Position numbers and translations under genes: made by a program. From contig NC_087099.1 of assembly GCF_963855985.1 (NCBI RefSeq), positions 15,654,001 to 15,718,000 of the forward strand: a stretch of DNA of 64,000 nt, given 5' to 3'. Below the pieces are notes generated by a model that worked only from the letters and a program-made list of their open reading frames with translations, searched no databases and had not been told where the DNA came from. The stretch comes from Ostrinia nubilalis (Eukaryota > Arthropoda > Insecta > Lepidoptera > Crambidae). Each line of letters starts with the position of its first letter. The first letter of the stretch is position 1. This document shows positions 63,742 to 64,000 of the stretch, in pieces.

Positions 63742-64000
63742 CTGTGGGTGGAAAACGATAATGAGTACAAAATATTGGAAAATCAAGATTTGATACTGAT
63801 TAGACCTGGTTCCGTAACGTCTTGTGTTCATAAATGTTTATGATTCTGTAAATGAAATCACGAGACTGAAAATACTATAGAATAGAGGAAACCTATTGGA
63901 AATAAACTAGTAAAAGCGTTAAATAATTTAGAACGCGGTTTATTGAAGACAAAATAAAATCGAGAATACAGTGGCGCCACAAGCGGCTAAAATAAAAAAC
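63742..64000 (-). other. intron of gene 2, right edge
   Basis: AT-rich, no feature recognised; the pyrimidine-rich stretch for the 63741 acceptor lies here. Confidence 0.5.

Overview
The window looks like insect nuclear DNA, most likely from a moth or butterfly. The supporting signs are AT-rich introns with short GC-richer exons, many short tRNA-derived SINEs and palindromic MITEs, RTE-type LINE tails carrying the 'gtccactgctggacaaaggcctcccc' class of 3' end, and Helitron-like repeats in which a phrase like 'caaaactactgaacagatt' recurs. Species and chromosome cannot be told from the sequence. No bacterial gene, CRISPR array or canonical rRNA gene is visible.

Two multi-exon genes point at each other. 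Gene 1 (+, about 412-5342) is the 3' part of a gene for a large, mostly disordered, charged protein that I do not recognise: ten core exons and 827 residues in the window. Right after its second visible exon lies a tandem array of four further 111-nt units with splice sites. These encode the same 37-residue peptide as the exon end, although their DNA differs at many silent positions. Gene 2 (-, about 63741 down to 11364) fills most of the window. I assembled it from 23 exons whose phases all match (1024 residues plus stop; the signal peptide exon lies beyond the right edge). It encodes a type I membrane protein with four Ig domains, five fibronectin III domains, one transmembrane helix and a tail of about 165 residues. 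This layout matches the protogenin/IGDCC4 branch of the DCC-neogenin family. One exon (29415-29561) has no long ORF of its own and was found only because the third FN3 domain lacked its first half. The 6 kb between the two stop codons has no coding signal and is probably mostly the long 3'UTR of gene 2.

Layout: 1-5342 gene 1; 5343-11363 intergenic/3'UTR; 11364-15711 cytoplasmic and transmembrane exons of gene 2, with a minisatellite and a foldback MITE that holds a LINE fragment; 15755-23017 a nested set of TTAA-bounded inverted repeats (order A, D, A', D'); 24212-32844 FN3 exons among MITEs and RTE remnants; 33331-36913 the FN3-1 exon followed by decayed copies of its 3' end, split by a 2.6-kb foldback element with further insertions; 37449-47167 Ig2-Ig4 exons with a LINE (ORF1 plus endonuclease) on the minus strand; 47168-62680 a 15.5-kb intron with a 5'-truncated LINE (reverse transcriptase), a long CA repeat and several foldback elements; 62681-63741 Ig1 exons.

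The most unusual theme is that three different exons in two genes are followed downstream by tandem copies of their own 3' part plus the splice donor. In gene 1 the copies look translated. In gene 2 one copy keeps its protein sequence and the others are decaying.
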